Part shown: piece after piece, positions 21,352-30,189 of the stretch
Position numbering within the stretch: the stretch's first letter is position 1
How the letters are laid out: every line of letters starts with the position of its first letter
Source: Thermotoga sp. KOL6
GTDB lineage: Bacteria > Thermotogota > Thermotogae > Thermotogales > Thermotogaceae
Length of the DNA: 64,000 bases
Reading direction: 5' to 3'
Assembly (NCBI RefSeq): GCF_002866025.1
Contig: NZ_LNDE01000002.1
Location: 248,001-312,000, forward strand
Notes under the pieces: generated by a model
Told to the model about the DNA's origin: nothing
The model's input: only the letters and a program-made list of their open reading frames with translations
Database searches by the model: none
Made by a program: the position numbers and the translations under genes

Positions 21352-22644
21352 TCAATCTTCCCAATATCTCTTTCCTACTCTCTTCAGGCGAGGATTTTCT
21401 ATCTTCTGTCTTCCCACTTTCGCACAAGGTCTTCCGTTCACTTCAACCACATCTGCGGTGATGTCTATTTTCTCTCTCAGAAGGCGTGACCCCACACCAT
21501 AAGCGTCTGCGGGAACACCAAGTCTCTCAAAGAGATCTATCTTTTTCTCATCGAATCCACCAGAGACGACTATTTTCAAATCCTTTAGTCCTACCTTGTC
21601 AAATTCTTGCCTCGCTCTCCAAACAAGCTCGGGACAGACACCAAAAGAAGATTCATCTTTCGGAACGACGGATCTGTCTCTCAGATTTCCAGACGTATCA
21701 AATCTAACTCCCCAGATTTTGTTTTTTCCTGAACCTATTATCGGTGAAGGATCGGTGACACCCAATTTAAAGGGTTTCTTCATGACATACTCGTAAAAAG
21801 CTTTTATCACCCTGAACGTGGTTCCTATCACGTCGTTATCCCAGTCTACAAGAATGATTCTGTTTACATTCTCTTCCATATGTTTATCGAAGGCAATAGC
21901 CGCATCTTCCGTTTTTCCATCGTAAGCTGCTATCAGGGCGTGAGGCATGGTTCCCATCGATTTTACACCCCAATAGTCTGCATTTGCGTCAGTGGAAACT
22001 CCGAACGCGCCTGCTTTGAGAGCAGCGTAACCGTCCGTTGCTTGGACCCAATAATGGTCGAAGCGGGCACTGAAAAAGAGCACAGGTTTTCCTCTTGCTG
22101 CTTTGACAACCTTCTTCACAGCGGTAGCGGTGCTCGTAGCCCTTGCGATAACACCAAGGAGGACTGTCTCCAGATATCCGAAATAGGTAGGGTTCCCTTC
22201 TATGGTCAGGATAGGTTCTCCTTCTTTTGCTTCCTCACCATCATAGAGAGCATGAACTTCTATTTCTTCCCACTTGTCCACCCACAAGTCATTTAACTCG
22301 AGTCTGAGATCCCATTTTTTTCTAGTGAGATCCACAATTTTTTTAACATCCATTTCAACGGAAGCTGCTTGCATTTCTTTGTCGAGCCTCAGAATCTCCT
22401 CGAAGAGTTCTCTTGCTCTTTCTTCATCTTTGTAATATCCGGTGCAGAATTTTAATATAGCGAGAGCCTCATCTATACCGCAAATAACGGCATCTTTCCT
22501 TGGGAAGAATTGGTAGTAGACACGTGGATGACGATTATCTCTTTTCAAAACTTTAACATAGTTGATGAAGTATATATCGGAATAGTAGCCGTTTCTTATT
22601 CGATCAATCGGTACTTTGAAGACCTCAGGACTGAGTCTTTTCAC
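21352..22644 (-). CDS. pncB: Nicotinate phosphoribosyltransferase
   Basis: Attaches PRPP to nicotinic acid to make NaMN in NAD salvage. 430 residues. Recognisable features are [17 protein letters not shown] at the N-terminus, [60 protein letters not shown] and the C-terminal [28 protein letters not shown] chose GTG 22644, six bases after GAGGTG; GTG 22653 and GTG 22671 are possible but lack a good ribosome site. It follows pncA by 10 bases, so the pair performs nicotinamide to NaMN. Confidence 0.92.
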   Translation of the reverse strand: MKRLSPEVFKVPIDRIRNGYYSDIYFINYVKVLKRDNRHPRVYYQFFPRKDAVICGIDEALAILKFCTGYYKDEERARELFEEILRLDKEMQAASVEMDVKKIVDLTRKKWDLRLELNDLWVDKWEEIEVHALYDGEEAKEGEPILTIEGNPTYFGYLETVLLGVIARATSTATAVKKVVKAARGKPVLFFSARFDHYWVQATDGYAALKAGAFGVSTDANADYWGVKSMGTMPHALIAAYDGKTEDAAIAFDKHMEENVNRIILVDWDNDVIGTTFRVIKAFYEYVMKKPFKLGVTDPSPIIGSGKNKIWGVRFDTSGNLRDRSVVPKDESSFGVCPELVWRARQEFDKVGLKDLKIVVSGGFDEKKIDLFERLGVPADAYGVGSRLLREKIDITADVVEVNGRPCAKVGRQKIENPRLKRVGKRYWED

Positions 22645-22654
22645 CTCAATCACC

Positions 22655-23179
22655 TCAGATGAGTTCGGCACCTAAAATTTCTTTCATTTCTCTCAAAGCG
22701 AATTTATGGAGTTCTTCATCGTAAGAAGCCACTCCTTCAGTGACTATTTTAACAGGTATTTCCCTGTTTCTCAACTCTTCAACAGTAAAAAGAACGCAGA
22801 TGTGTGTCACAACCCCACAGACAAAAACTTCATCAATGTTGTTCTTTTTGATAATTTCTTCCAGGTTTGTGTTGTAAAACGCACTGTATCTGTTTTTTTT
22901 CACTGGGAAATGTAAATCGTACCCTTCGAGTGCTTTTTCCAACCTTTCTGTGAGCCTTGCACCGTTTGTGTTCTCGATGCAGTGTTTAGGCCAAATGTTG
23001 AACTCGGGATCATCTAAAGAGTGCCAGTCTTGAGTTGTGATGATGGGAAGTTTGTGTTCTTTGAACTCTTCTACCAATTTCAGGACGGGCTCTATCACTT
23101 TCTCGGCACCATCGAAATAGAGTGAACCCTCTTTATCAACGAAATCCCTCTGGATGTCTATCACGAGAAGGGCTTTCAT
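22655..23179 (-). CDS. pncA: Nicotinamidase (isochorismatase family)
   Basis: Deamidates nicotinamide to nicotinate. 174 residues. Catalytic Asp in LLVIDIQRDFVD, Lys in FPVKKNRYSAFYNT, Cys in FVCGVVTHICVLFTVEELR. Metal ligands lie around TTQDWHSLDDPEFNIWPKHC. Start ATG 23179 has GGAGGT seven bases upstream; an open frame continues upstream through tRNA-Ser but is not coding. First gene of the 15-gene run. Because only about 15 bases separate the start from the tRNA-Ser terminator, its transcripts probably come by readthrough from the tRNA promoter. Confidence 0.94.
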   Translation of the reverse strand: MKALLVIDIQRDFVDKEGSLYFDGAEKVIEPVLKLVEEFKEHKLPIITTQDWHSLDDPEFNIWPKHCIENTNGARLTERLEKALEGYDLHFPVKKNRYSAFYNTNLEEIIKKNNIDEVFVCGVVTHICVLFTVEELRNREIPVKIVTEGVASYDEELHKFALREMKEILGAELI

Positions 23180-23192
23180 CTTTTCACCTCCT

Positions 23193-23217
23193 AAAAAGAA
23201 AAGCCCCACGAGGGGCT
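23193..23217 (-). terminator. Terminator directly after tRNA-Ser
   Basis: On the minus strand AGCCCC-TCGT-GGGGCT followed by TTTCTTTTT. The first stem base is the A of the encoded CCA end. It lies between tRNA-Ser and the pncA Shine-Dalgarno, so it may act as an attenuator that sets how much of the downstream operon is read. Confidence 0.75.
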
Positions 23218-23305
23218 GGCGGAGGCGGTGGGACTCGAACCCACACGGGCCTCTCGGCCCACCGGTTTTCAAGACCGGCTCCTTAGCCAGTTCGGACACG
23301 CCTCC
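23217..23305 (-). tRNA. tRNA-Ser (anticodon TGA)
   Basis: On the minus strand GGAGGCG pairs with CGCCTCC; discriminator G; CCA is encoded at 23217-23219. The anticodon loop CTTGAAA carries TGA (reads UCA), flanked by the stem CCGGT/ACCGG. The long variable arm typical of class II tRNAs (around GGGCCGAGAGGCCC) and T loop GGTTCGAGTCC are present. Confidence 0.97.
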
Positions 23306-23313
23306 AGTTACCT

Positions 23314-23342
23314 ATTATACAACAAGAACAAACCCCCGGCAA
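23314..23342 (-). promoter_or_regulatory. Promoter of tRNA-Ser (and probably the pncA operon)
   Basis: Minus strand -35 TTGCCG (23337-23342), 17-base spacer, -10 TATAAT (23314-23319), with the tRNA 5' end 9 bases further. The -35 lies inside the ompB terminator hairpin. Confidence 0.8.
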
Positions 23343-23353
23343 GAGCCGGGGGT
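23321..23353 (-). terminator. Terminator of ompAB
   Basis: Minus strand ACCCCCGGC, loop TCTT, GCCGGGGGT, then the T-rich TTTGTTCTTGTT. The 9-pair GC-rich stem lies 20 bases after the ompB stop. Confidence 0.9.
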
Positions 23354-23373
23354 GGCATTGCTCGTCTGTCATA

Positions 23374-24603
23374 TCAGAAGGAGACGGAAGCCTTCAGGTA
23401 GAGGTACCATGTGCTGTAGGTGTGGATTGTACCATCGAAGAGAGTTCCGAAGAAGAATCCGGTTGTGAGAGGACCGTAGACGTAGTAGGCTTCAACATTG
23501 TAGCCGAGTTCGTTGGTGCTGACCAAGTATTTAGCGGCGGCCTTGACTGTGAGGTTCTCAACGGCGGTGACTGTGAGATCTGCATCAACAGTAACATCGG
23601 TGGCTGCATTGACGGCATCGCTCCAAGAAGCCTTCACGTTCGCGCTTGCAACATCGGATGCATAAGCGAGAGCGAGTGTAACGGGAAGAGTGAAAGAGTT
23701 GGCAGCCAGATCGTAGGTCGGGGTGAGGTCTGCGCTGAACGTTATCTCGTCGGTAACACCGGCTTGTGCGTTGAGACCAACTTTAACGAGTTTGGAACCC
23801 CAAGGTGCAGCCCAACCATCACCAGAGTAGCTGTCATAGTAACTTACTGTGCCTTCGGAGTAGGCGAAGTACGGGCTCACTGTCAAAGTAACGGGAGCCA
23901 TTTCGAAGGACTTGCTGTAAGCTGCTTCAACCAAGTAGGAGCTTGTTGCTTCGTATGCGTAAGCAAGATTCACACTGAGGCCTTCAAGAATGTCTTTTCC
24001 GGTGAGACCCAAGTGAGCTGCATAACCGTACGCGCTCGTGGCGTTGGTGGTGTCGGTGTCGTAGAACGCTCCAAAGATAGTGGCATCGAAAAGATCAAGA
24101 TTCGTGACTCCAACCTTCAAAGCAACTGCGTCATCGAAGAAGTTGTTCGTGTCGTTTGTAGCGTTGTCGAGATCGGTTTCAGTTGCAATATCAGCAAAGT
24201 AAACAGTCAGAGAAACTCCTTCGATCCCCAGTTTTGGTGTGAATTCAAGGGTTCTCTCGCCAACGTAGTTGAAGATGTATCCATCGTTGTAGAGGGAGTA
24301 GTTGTAGTATACAAGATCGAAGAGATCGGTCATCACAGAAATGTTGCTGAGAGAAGCGTTTGTGCCGAGAACATCAATGCTGAAATTCGCCGTGATAGTG
24401 GCTGGAGAAGTCACGCTTCCAGATGTGGGAAGAACACTAACATAAAGATCACTAATACCACCTTCGAGATCGATACCTTCTTCATCTAGGTACACGTTGA
24501 AGTAGCCAGTACCAGAAACACTGACCTTTACTGTGTCCTCGTAGGCGAACGCTGCTGTGAACAGAAGACCCAACACCAAGAAAAGAGCGAGCAGTTTTTT
24601 CAT
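23374..24603 (-). CDS. ompB: Toga outer-membrane porin-like protein OmpB
   Basis: Major protein of the Thermotoga outer sheath, by synteny with TM0476 and the OmpA/OmpB work on Thermotogales togas (recall). 409 residues with a clear signal peptide (MKKLLALFLVLGLLFTAAFA). There is no cysteine, high Tyr/Phe/Ala/Thr content, alternating amphipathic strands, and a C-terminal Phe (YLKASVSF) as in beta-barrels. The base composition is more GC-rich and the codon choice narrower than in neighbours, consistent with very high expression. ATG after GGGGAGGT, 33 bases downstream of ompA. Confidence 0.85.
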   Translation of the reverse strand: MKKLLALFLVLGLLFTAAFAYEDTVKVSVSGTGYFNVYLDEEGIDLEGGISDLYVSVLPTSGSVTSPATITANFSIDVLGTNASLSNISVMTDLFDLVYYNYSLYNDGYIFNYVGERTLEFTPKLGIEGVSLTVYFADIATETDLDNATNDTNNFFDDAVALKVGVTNLDLFDATIFGAFYDTDTTNATSAYGYAAHLGLTGKDILEGLSVNLAYAYEATSSYLVEAAYSKSFEMAPVTLTVSPYFAYSEGTVSYYDSYSGDGWAAPWGSKLVKVGLNAQAGVTDEITFSADLTPTYDLAANSFTLPVTLALAYASDVASANVKASWSDAVNAATDVTVDADLTVTAVENLTVKAAAKYLVSTNELGYNVEAYYVYGPLTTGFFFGTLFDGTIHTYSTWYLYLKASVSF

Positions 24604-24636
24604 AACATCTTACCTCCCCTCAAGATAAATTTTGAG

Positions 24637-25827
24637 TTATTTTCCACTGATTGCGATCAAAATGAGGCCAAGGATTCCGAAGAACGCACCTGTCAGGATG
24701 CTGAGATTTCTGTTGTAAGCTTTCACACTCTCAATCTTACTCTCAAGTTCAGCCTTTATTTGGTCTATCTTATCGTTTGTCATGTTGAGATCTTCTTCCA
24801 ATTTCGAGGTTTTTCCGTAGAGATTTATGATGTCATTTTCGTGAAGATCTACTGTTTTCTGAAGTTTCTCGTTCTGCGCTTTAAGAGAATCGATTTCGTC
24901 GCTCAACGAGCTTTGAACATCGAGGAGTTTCGTGTACACCATGTTTATTGTCTTCTCCTGTGACTCTATTTTAGCAGAAAGTTCGGCCTTCGTGTCAAGT
25001 ATTTTCTTATTCAAATCTTCGTTCAGTTCGGAGACTTTGTTGTAGAGGTTTATGATGTCCTTCTCGTGAAGCTCCACCATCGCCGAAATTTCCTCGTCTT
25101 TTTTGGAAAGTTTTTCCTCGGTTGCAGCAATCTTTTGGCTGAGTTCCTCTTTCACGGATGAGACCTTATTGTAGAGGTTTATGATATCTTTCTCGTGAAG
25201 ATTGACCAACCCTTCGAGATCTGCTATCTTGTTCCCGAGCTCTTTTTCGAGTGATGAAAGTTTGTCGTTGACTTCTGCGATCCTGGATTCCACGTTTTCT
25301 TTGTAGCGATCATAATCCCTGGACAGATTTCCAAGTCTGAGAGCCACATTGTTGATAACTTCTCTGTTCGTTTCGATTCCCTTTCCGAATTCTCCTTTGA
25401 GCTCGTCTCTGAGGGCATCGATTTTTGCTAATATGTCTTTGTCTGCTTTCATGAAATTAACTTGTACATTGCCTATTTGAGCAGCAAGGGTGTCTATCAT
25501 CGTTGCATAAGAGTCAACTTTTTCTTCCAGTGCCATGTACTTGTCCGACAGGTTTCCAACGACCTGGGTCAGATTTCCAGAGACACCTGCTAACATTTTT
25601 TGCTCGATGAAGTCAAGAAGTCTACTCACAGCTGTGGCAGCTTCGTATCTGGTAATGTACCTGTCCCCTTTGAACTCACCATCGGGATAACCTATGAAAA
25701 TACCCCTTTGCCAGAGTTTCCAGACGTACTCGTAAGCCCAATGATCCTTTGGAACATCAGGGAAGAACGCAAACAATGATGAGAACATGATTGACAAAAC
25801 AACAACTGCAAATAACACTCTTCTCAT
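24637..25827 (-). CDS. ompA: Outer-membrane spacer protein OmpA (Omp-alpha), SLH and coiled coil
   Basis: Rod-shaped protein that tethers the toga to the cell wall, 396 residues. A signal peptide (1-20) is followed by one SLH domain (about 22-72: FPDVPKDHWAYEYVWKLWQR, then GYPDGEFKG and ITRYEAATAVSRLL). A long coiled coil spans about 80-370, and a C-terminal membrane anchor covers about 374-393 (LTGAFFGILGLILIAISGK). The rod contains repeats of LHEKDIINLYNKV. This is the architecture described for T. maritima Omp-alpha (TM0477). The ATG follows GGGAGGT. Confidence 0.93.
   Translation of the reverse strand: MRRVLFAVVVLSIMFSSLFAFFPDVPKDHWAYEYVWKLWQRGIFIGYPDGEFKGDRYITRYEAATAVSRLLDFIEQKMLAGVSGNLTQVVGNLSDKYMALEEKVDSYATMIDTLAAQIGNVQVNFMKADKDILAKIDALRDELKGEFGKGIETNREVINNVALRLGNLSRDYDRYKENVESRIAEVNDKLSSLEKELGNKIADLEGLVNLHEKDIINLYNKVSSVKEELSQKIAATEEKLSKKDEEISAMVELHEKDIINLYNKVSELNEDLNKKILDTKAELSAKIESQEKTINMVYTKLLDVQSSLSDEIDSLKAQNEKLQKTVDLHENDIINLYGKTSKLEEDLNMTNDKIDQIKAELESKIESVKAYNRNLSILTGAFFGILGLILIAISGK
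24815..25205 (-). repeat. Coiled-coil repeat units inside ompA
   Basis: Three near-identical segments encode LHE(K/N)DIINLY(N/G)K, with the shared GTAGAG core on the plus strand at 24817, 25042 and 25171. Spacings are 225 and 129 bases (75 and 43 residues). A fourth diverged unit (INMVYTKLLDV) lies between the first two. Confidence 0.8.
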
Positions 25828-25871
25828 GGGACAAACCTCCCTTCACATTGATTACATGAAATCCTGTGGTG

Positions 25872-25901
25872 ATTATACCATCACGACTGAAGGAAATTCA
25901 A
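25872..25901 (-). promoter_or_regulatory. Promoter of ompAB
   Basis: Minus strand -35 TTGAAT (25896-25901), 18-base spacer, -10 TATAAT (25872-25877). The -10 sits in an imperfect inverted repeat GTGAT-GGTATA-ATCAC that could be an operator. Confidence 0.7.
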
Positions 25902-25908
25902 GAGTTTT

Positions 25909-27114
25909 CTAAAGTTTTTTCGTCTCTCTGTATGAGATCTTGTAGAATTTCCTTTTGCCAACCCTCAGAATCTTCTCTCCATCGGGAATCACAACGAACT
26001 TTATGTCCTCAACCCTCTCACCGTTGAGGTACACACCGCCCTGTGAAATGAGCCTTTTGGCTTCGCTTCTGCTGGACACAGCGCCAATTTCCATTAAAAG
26101 ATCGACGATGTTCTTTTCTTGATCTAGTTCGATAGTCGGCATTTCGTCTGGTGTTTCTTTTTTCTGGAAAACTTTCACAAAGTGTTCTTGAGCTTTTTTG
26201 GCGTTTTCTTCCCCGTGGAAGAAACGGGTGATTTCGTAAGCGAGAACCATTTTTACATCTCTAGGATTTATCTTTTTCTCCTCCATTTTTCTTTCATATT
26301 CATCGATTTGTTCTTCCGGTATGTTTGTTAAAAGTCTCATATACTTTATTATGAGTCCATCGGGAATAGACATGAGTTTTCCATACATATCCTCGGGAGA
26401 GTCGTTGAAAGCTATATAGTTTCCGTAACTCTTGCTCATCTTGAGTTTTCCATCTGTTCCTTCTATGATGGGCATCGTCATAACGATTTGGGGCTCCTGG
26501 CCGTATTCTTCTTGTATCTTCCTGCCCACGAGAAGATTGAACAGCTGATCTGTTCCTCCTAACTCCACATCGGCTTGGATAGCAACGGAATCGTACGCTT
26601 GAGCTAAGGGATAAAGAAACTCGGATATGGTGATGGGAATGCCTTCCTTGAATCTTTTGGCGAAATCGTCTCGCTCGAGCATTCGGGCCACCGTGTACTT
26701 CGAGGAAAGAACTATCACGTCTGCAAAAGTCATGCGATCGAGCCATTCTCCATTGAATCGAAGTTCCGTGCGTTTGGGGTCGAGTATTTTGAATGCTTGC
26801 TCTTGATATGTTTTTGCATTTTCCAGCACTTCTTCTTTTGTCAACATAGGACGTGTTTCGTTTCTTCCAGAAGGATCTCCAATGCGAGCCGTGAAATCTC
26901 CTATTATGAGAACAACAGTATGACCAAGATCTTGAAATTCTCTCAGTTTTCTCAACACTACAGCGTGACCAAGGTGAAGGTCGGGCCTGGAAGGATCTAC
27001 ACCCAGTTTCACGCGAAGTTTACCTTTCTTTTTTATCCGCTCAAGAAGCTCTTCCTCGCTGATGAAATCGACAACGTTCCTCTTGAGGATTCTTACTTGT
27101 TCTTCGGGGGTCAT
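25909..27114 (-). CDS. tyrS: Tyrosyl-tRNA synthetase
   Basis: Class I aminoacyl-tRNA synthetase charging tRNA-Tyr, 401 residues. Class signatures are HLGH in DPSRPDLHLGHAVVLRK (about residue 46) and KMSKS in GTDGKLKMSKSYGNYIAF. A C-terminal S4 domain follows (SSRSEAKRLISQGGVYLNG). ATG 27114 has GAGGTG upstream and begins four bases after the secG stop. No T-box leader is present. Confidence 0.97.
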   Translation of the reverse strand: MTPEEQVRILKRNVVDFISEEELLERIKKKGKLRVKLGVDPSRPDLHLGHAVVLRKLREFQDLGHTVVLIIGDFTARIGDPSGRNETRPMLTKEEVLENAKTYQEQAFKILDPKRTELRFNGEWLDRMTFADVIVLSSKYTVARMLERDDFAKRFKEGIPITISEFLYPLAQAYDSVAIQADVELGGTDQLFNLLVGRKIQEEYGQEPQIVMTMPIIEGTDGKLKMSKSYGNYIAFNDSPEDMYGKLMSIPDGLIIKYMRLLTNIPEEQIDEYERKMEEKKINPRDVKMVLAYEITRFFHGEENAKKAQEHFVKVFQKKETPDEMPTIELDQEKNIVDLLMEIGAVSSRSEAKRLISQGGVYLNGERVEDIKFVVIPDGEKILRVGKRKFYKISYRETKKL

Positions 27115-27118
27115 CCCA

Positions 27119-27349
27119 TCACCTCGTCAATACGAAGGCTGTTACTATACAGGAGATGAAGAACAATATAGAAAGTGCGAGAGTGATCTTTCCACCTGTA
27201 TCAAGTCCTCTTCTTCTTCCAAAGACTGTATGAAGTCCTCCACTTCCAAAAGCTCCACCGAGTTCAGAAAACTTCGACATCTGTACCTGGACCATGTAAA
27301 TAAGAGCCACACTGATAACGGTGTGAATGATCAAGAGAAGTGTTTTCAT
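27119..27349 (-). CDS. secG: Preprotein translocase subunit SecG
   Basis: Small membrane subunit of the SecYEG translocon. 76 residues with two transmembrane helices (about 2-20 and 54-74), separated by a loop with the family motif GGAFGSGGLHTVFGRRRGLD. The start ATG lies 27 bases from the nearest Shine-Dalgarno, with a GC-rich hairpin between them (see the leader entry). TAG in frame two codons upstream excludes a longer form. Confidence 0.93.
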   Translation of the reverse strand: MKTLLLIIHTVISVALIYMVQVQMSKFSELGGAFGSGGLHTVFGRRRGLDTGGKITLALSILFFISCIVTAFVLTR

Positions 27350-27431
27350 AAGCTACGCGCCCTGGTGGCGCTTTGCACCTCCTTTCGCATGTTTGCCTGC
27401 TTCGAAGCGCGTTTTTAATCGATAAACCTCT
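27346..27431 (-). promoter_or_regulatory. Structured 5' leader of secG with hairpin and possible 14-codon leader ORF
   Basis: In the likely transcript, AGGAGGT (27377-27383) is separated from the secG ATG by 27 bases containing the hairpin GCGCC-ACCAG-GGCGC (27357-27371). Folding the hairpin out leaves a 12-base gap. Alternatively an ATG at 27390 opens MRKEVQSATRARSL, whose TGA overlaps the secG ATG as ATGA. A palindrome GCTTCGAAGC lies upstream. Confidence 0.5.
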
Positions 27432-27437
27432 TAAAGC

Positions 27438-27446
27438 ATTATATCA
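27438..27446 (-). promoter_or_regulatory. Extended -10 promoter of secG-tyrS
   Basis: Minus strand TGATATAAT (TG at 27445-27446, TATAAT at 27438-27443), overlapping the uvrA stop codon. No convincing -35. Confidence 0.65.
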
Positions 27447-30189
27447 CATTTTTCAAAAATTTACCGGTGTGAGAGTTTGGACATTTTGCTATTTCTTCAG
27501 GTGTACCTGTTGCGACAATTCGACCTCCTTCTTTCCCACCCTCAGGCCCCAAATCTATTATGTAGTCTGCATTTTTTATGACATCTAAATTGTGTTCTAT
27601 CACTATCACCGTGTTTCCCCTGTCTACCAGTCTGTGGAGAACATCAACAAGTCTTCTCACATCTTCAAAGTGTAGTCCTACTGTTGGTTCATCGAGGATG
27701 TAAAGGGTTTTGCCTGTATCTCTTTTCCTTAGCTCAGATGCGAGTTTTATTCTCTGTGCTTCTCCACCGGAAAGTGTGGTAGCCGGTTGCCCGAGTTTTA
27801 TGTATCCGAGTCCCACATCGTGAAGAACCTGAAGGGTTCTTCTCACGGTGGGTATGTTTTTGAAAAATTCTAAGGCTTCATCCACTGTCATATCGAGTAC
27901 ATCGGATATGTTCTTGCCTCTGTAGGTTATTTCCAAGGTTTCTCTGTTGTATCTTTTCCCCTTACACACGTCGCATTCAACGTACACGTCTGGTAAGAAA
28001 AGCATTTCAATTTTCACGTAACCCTGTCCTTGACAAGCTTCGCATCTTCCTCCTTTCAAGTTGAAACTGAACCTACTCTTCGTGTAACCACGAGCTTTTG
28101 CAGCAGGAGTCATGGCAAAAAGAGAGCGTATTTCATCGAAAACTTTCGTATAAGTTGCTGGATTGCTTCTGGGTGTCCTTCCAATGGGAGACTGATCGAT
28201 AGCTATGACTTTGTCAATCTTTTCGTAACCTTCGATGGAATCGAACTCTCCTGCTGGCATTTTTGTGTTGTGGAGTACGTTCATGAGGGCTGGATAGAGC
28301 GTTTCCATGATCAGAGAAGACTTTCCAGAGCCCGAAACCCCGGTAACACAGACGAACACACCGAGAGGTATTTCGACATCTATGTTTTTCAAATTGTTGT
28401 GTTTCACACCTCTCAATTTCAAAAACCCGTAGGGGACACGACGGTCTTTTCTGAAAGGGATCTTCTTTTTACCGGAAAGGTACTCTCCCGTCAAGGAACC
28501 ATTCGGCTTTCTCAAAAGTTCCTCCACGGGCCCTTGAAAAACGACCTTCCCACCGTTTGTTCCTCCTCCAGGCCCTATGTCTATCACATAATCTGCGCTT
28601 TTTATCACCTCTTCATCGTGTTCGACAACGATCACAGTGTTTCCAAGATCTCTGAGTTTTTTCAAAGTCCTTATCAATCTCTCTGTGTCTCGAGGATGAA
28701 GCCCCACTGTGGGTTCGTCGAGTACATATATAACACCTGTAAGCCCTGATCCTATTTGTGTCGCAAGCCTTATTCTCTGCGACTCCCCTCCAGAGAGAGT
28801 GGTGGCAGATCTCGAAAGCGTAAGGTAACCAAGGCCAACGTCCATCAAAAACTCTAATCGTTTTTTTATCTCATTCAGAAGATCACCTACGATCTCAAGT
28901 TCCCTCTTCGAGAGAGATAAGTTGTTCAAGAATTCTAACTCTTCATCGATCGAAAGATCGGTGAATTCGTGTATGTTCAATCCGTTTACTTTTACGGAAA
29001 GAGCTTCTCTGTTCAACCTCTTTCCACCGCAGGCAGAACACGTACGTTGGACGATAAAGTTCTTCTCCAACCATTCTTTCATTTCGGAGGAACTCGTTTC
29101 CTTGTACCACCTTTGAACTTTTGGAATCACTCCTTCAAAACGATTGTCACCGTAGAGAACAAATCTTTTTATCTCTCCGGGGAGTTCTTTGAATGGAGTG
29201 TAGGGTGAAGCTCCTTTTTTCTCGATCTCTCTCGCTACCCAACGTGTGAGTCTTCTATCCCATCTGTAGGGGATTATCGCACCATCGAGTATACTTCTTT
29301 CTTCATCCACAACCAAGTGGGGATCCACTTCGAACGTGAAACCAAGGCCGTGACAACTTGGACAAGCCCCGTAAGGACTATTGAACGAAAACAACTTCGG
29401 AGTTATCTCTGGAAAACCTATCCCACACACCGGACACATGAGATTCTCACTGAAGACCTTACTTCCCCCAGAATCGAGGTTCTTTATCTCCACAAATCCT
29501 TTCCCTTCCCTCAAAGCGAGCTCCAAACTGTCCAAAATTCTGTGTTCGTTCTTTTTTTCAAGGGTCAACCTATCGATCAACAATTTCACCGTGTGTCTTT
29601 TGTTCTTGTCAAGTTCTGGTACTTCTTCGAGTCTGTACATCTCACCGTCTATTTCAACGCGAGTGAACCCTTTGGAGACGAATTCTTCCAGTTCCTTTTT
29701 GAACGTTCCTCTCTTCTCCGTAGCGATTGGGGCAAGTATGTATATACGACTCTTTTCTTCAAAGGAATGGAACAGATCATTCAAAATTTCGTCGATGCTC
29801 TTCTTTTCAAGAAGTCTACCGCACTCTGGACAATGTGCTTTTCCGATCCTTGCGTACAGGACGCGAAGATAATCGTAAATCTCTGTAACAGTTCCCACCG
29901 TGGAACGCGGATTGTGTGACACGGTTTTTTGATCTATGGCAATGGAAGGAGAGAGCCCTTCTATTTCGTCCACATCCGGTTTTTTCAGATCTCCAAGGAA
30001 TTGCCTCGCATACGTAGAGAGGGATTCCAAATACCTTCTTTGCCCTTCCGCGTATATCGTATCCATGGCCAATGAGGATTTCCCAGAACCTGATATTCCT
30101 GTTATGACAACCAATTTGTTCTTCGGAATCCTCACTGTTATGTTCTTCAAATTGTGGACTCTGGCTCCTCTGACAATAATTTCATTCAC
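27439..30189 (-). CDS. uvrA: Excinuclease ABC subunit A
   Basis: Damage-recognition ATPase of nucleotide excision repair, 916 residues. Two ABC modules: Walker [14 protein letters not shown] (about 32) and [13 protein letters not shown] (about 620). ABC signatures are [14 protein letters not shown] and [14 protein letters not shown]. Zinc-binding Cys pairs appear in [24 protein letters not shown] and the C-terminal [18 protein letters not shown]. Start GTG overlaps the upstream stop (GTGA) and follows GGAGGCGG. uvrB is not adjacent. Confidence 0.98.
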   Translation of the reverse strand: MNEIIVRGARVHNLKNITVRIPKNKLVVITGISGSGKSSLAMDTIYAEGQRRYLESLSTYARQFLGDLKKPDVDEIEGLSPSIAIDQKTVSHNPRSTVGTVTEIYDYLRVLYARIGKAHCPECGRLLEKKSIDEILNDLFHSFEEKSRIYILAPIATEKRGTFKKELEEFVSKGFTRVEIDGEMYRLEEVPELDKNKRHTVKLLIDRLTLEKKNEHRILDSLELALREGKGFVEIKNLDSGGSKVFSENLMCPVCGIGFPEITPKLFSFNSPYGACPSCHGLGFTFEVDPHLVVDEERSILDGAIIPYRWDRRLTRWVAREIEKKGASPYTPFKELPGEIKRFVLYGDNRFEGVIPKVQRWYKETSSSEMKEWLEKNFIVQRTCSACGGKRLNREALSVKVNGLNIHEFTDLSIDEELEFLNNLSLSKRELEIVGDLLNEIKKRLEFLMDVGLGYLTLSRSATTLSGGESQRIRLATQIGSGLTGVIYVLDEPTVGLHPRDTERLIRTLKKLRDLGNTVIVVEHDEEVIKSADYVIDIGPGGGTNGGKVVFQGPVEELLRKPNGSLTGEYLSGKKKIPFRKDRRVPYGFLKLRGVKHNNLKNIDVEIPLGVFVCVTGVSGSGKSSLIMETLYPALMNVLHNTKMPAGEFDSIEGYEKIDKVIAIDQSPIGRTPRSNPATYTKVFDEIRSLFAMTPAAKARGYTKSRFSFNLKGGRCEACQGQGYVKIEMLFLPDVYVECDVCKGKRYNRETLEITYRGKNISDVLDMTVDEALEFFKNIPTVRRTLQVLHDVGLGYIKLGQPATTLSGGEAQRIKLASELRKRDTGKTLYILDEPTVGLHFEDVRRLVDVLHRLVDRGNTVIVIEHNLDVIKNADYIIDLGPEGGKEGGRIVATGTPEEIAKCPNSHTGKFLKNVI

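Noticed and set aside
22655-23299. Longer pncA reading through tRNA-Ser
   Set aside because: The first 40 codons are the tRNA sequence; ATG 23179 has a strong Shine-Dalgarno and the canonical N-terminus.
23422-24489. Long open frame (355 codons) on the plus strand opposite ompB
   Set aside because: Cys- and Val-rich translation without motifs, no ribosome site, and exactly antisense to a codon-biased, highly expressed gene; an artefact of ompB codon use.
25909-27114. T-box control of tyrS
   Set aside because: tyrS starts four bases after secG, leaving no leader for a T-box.
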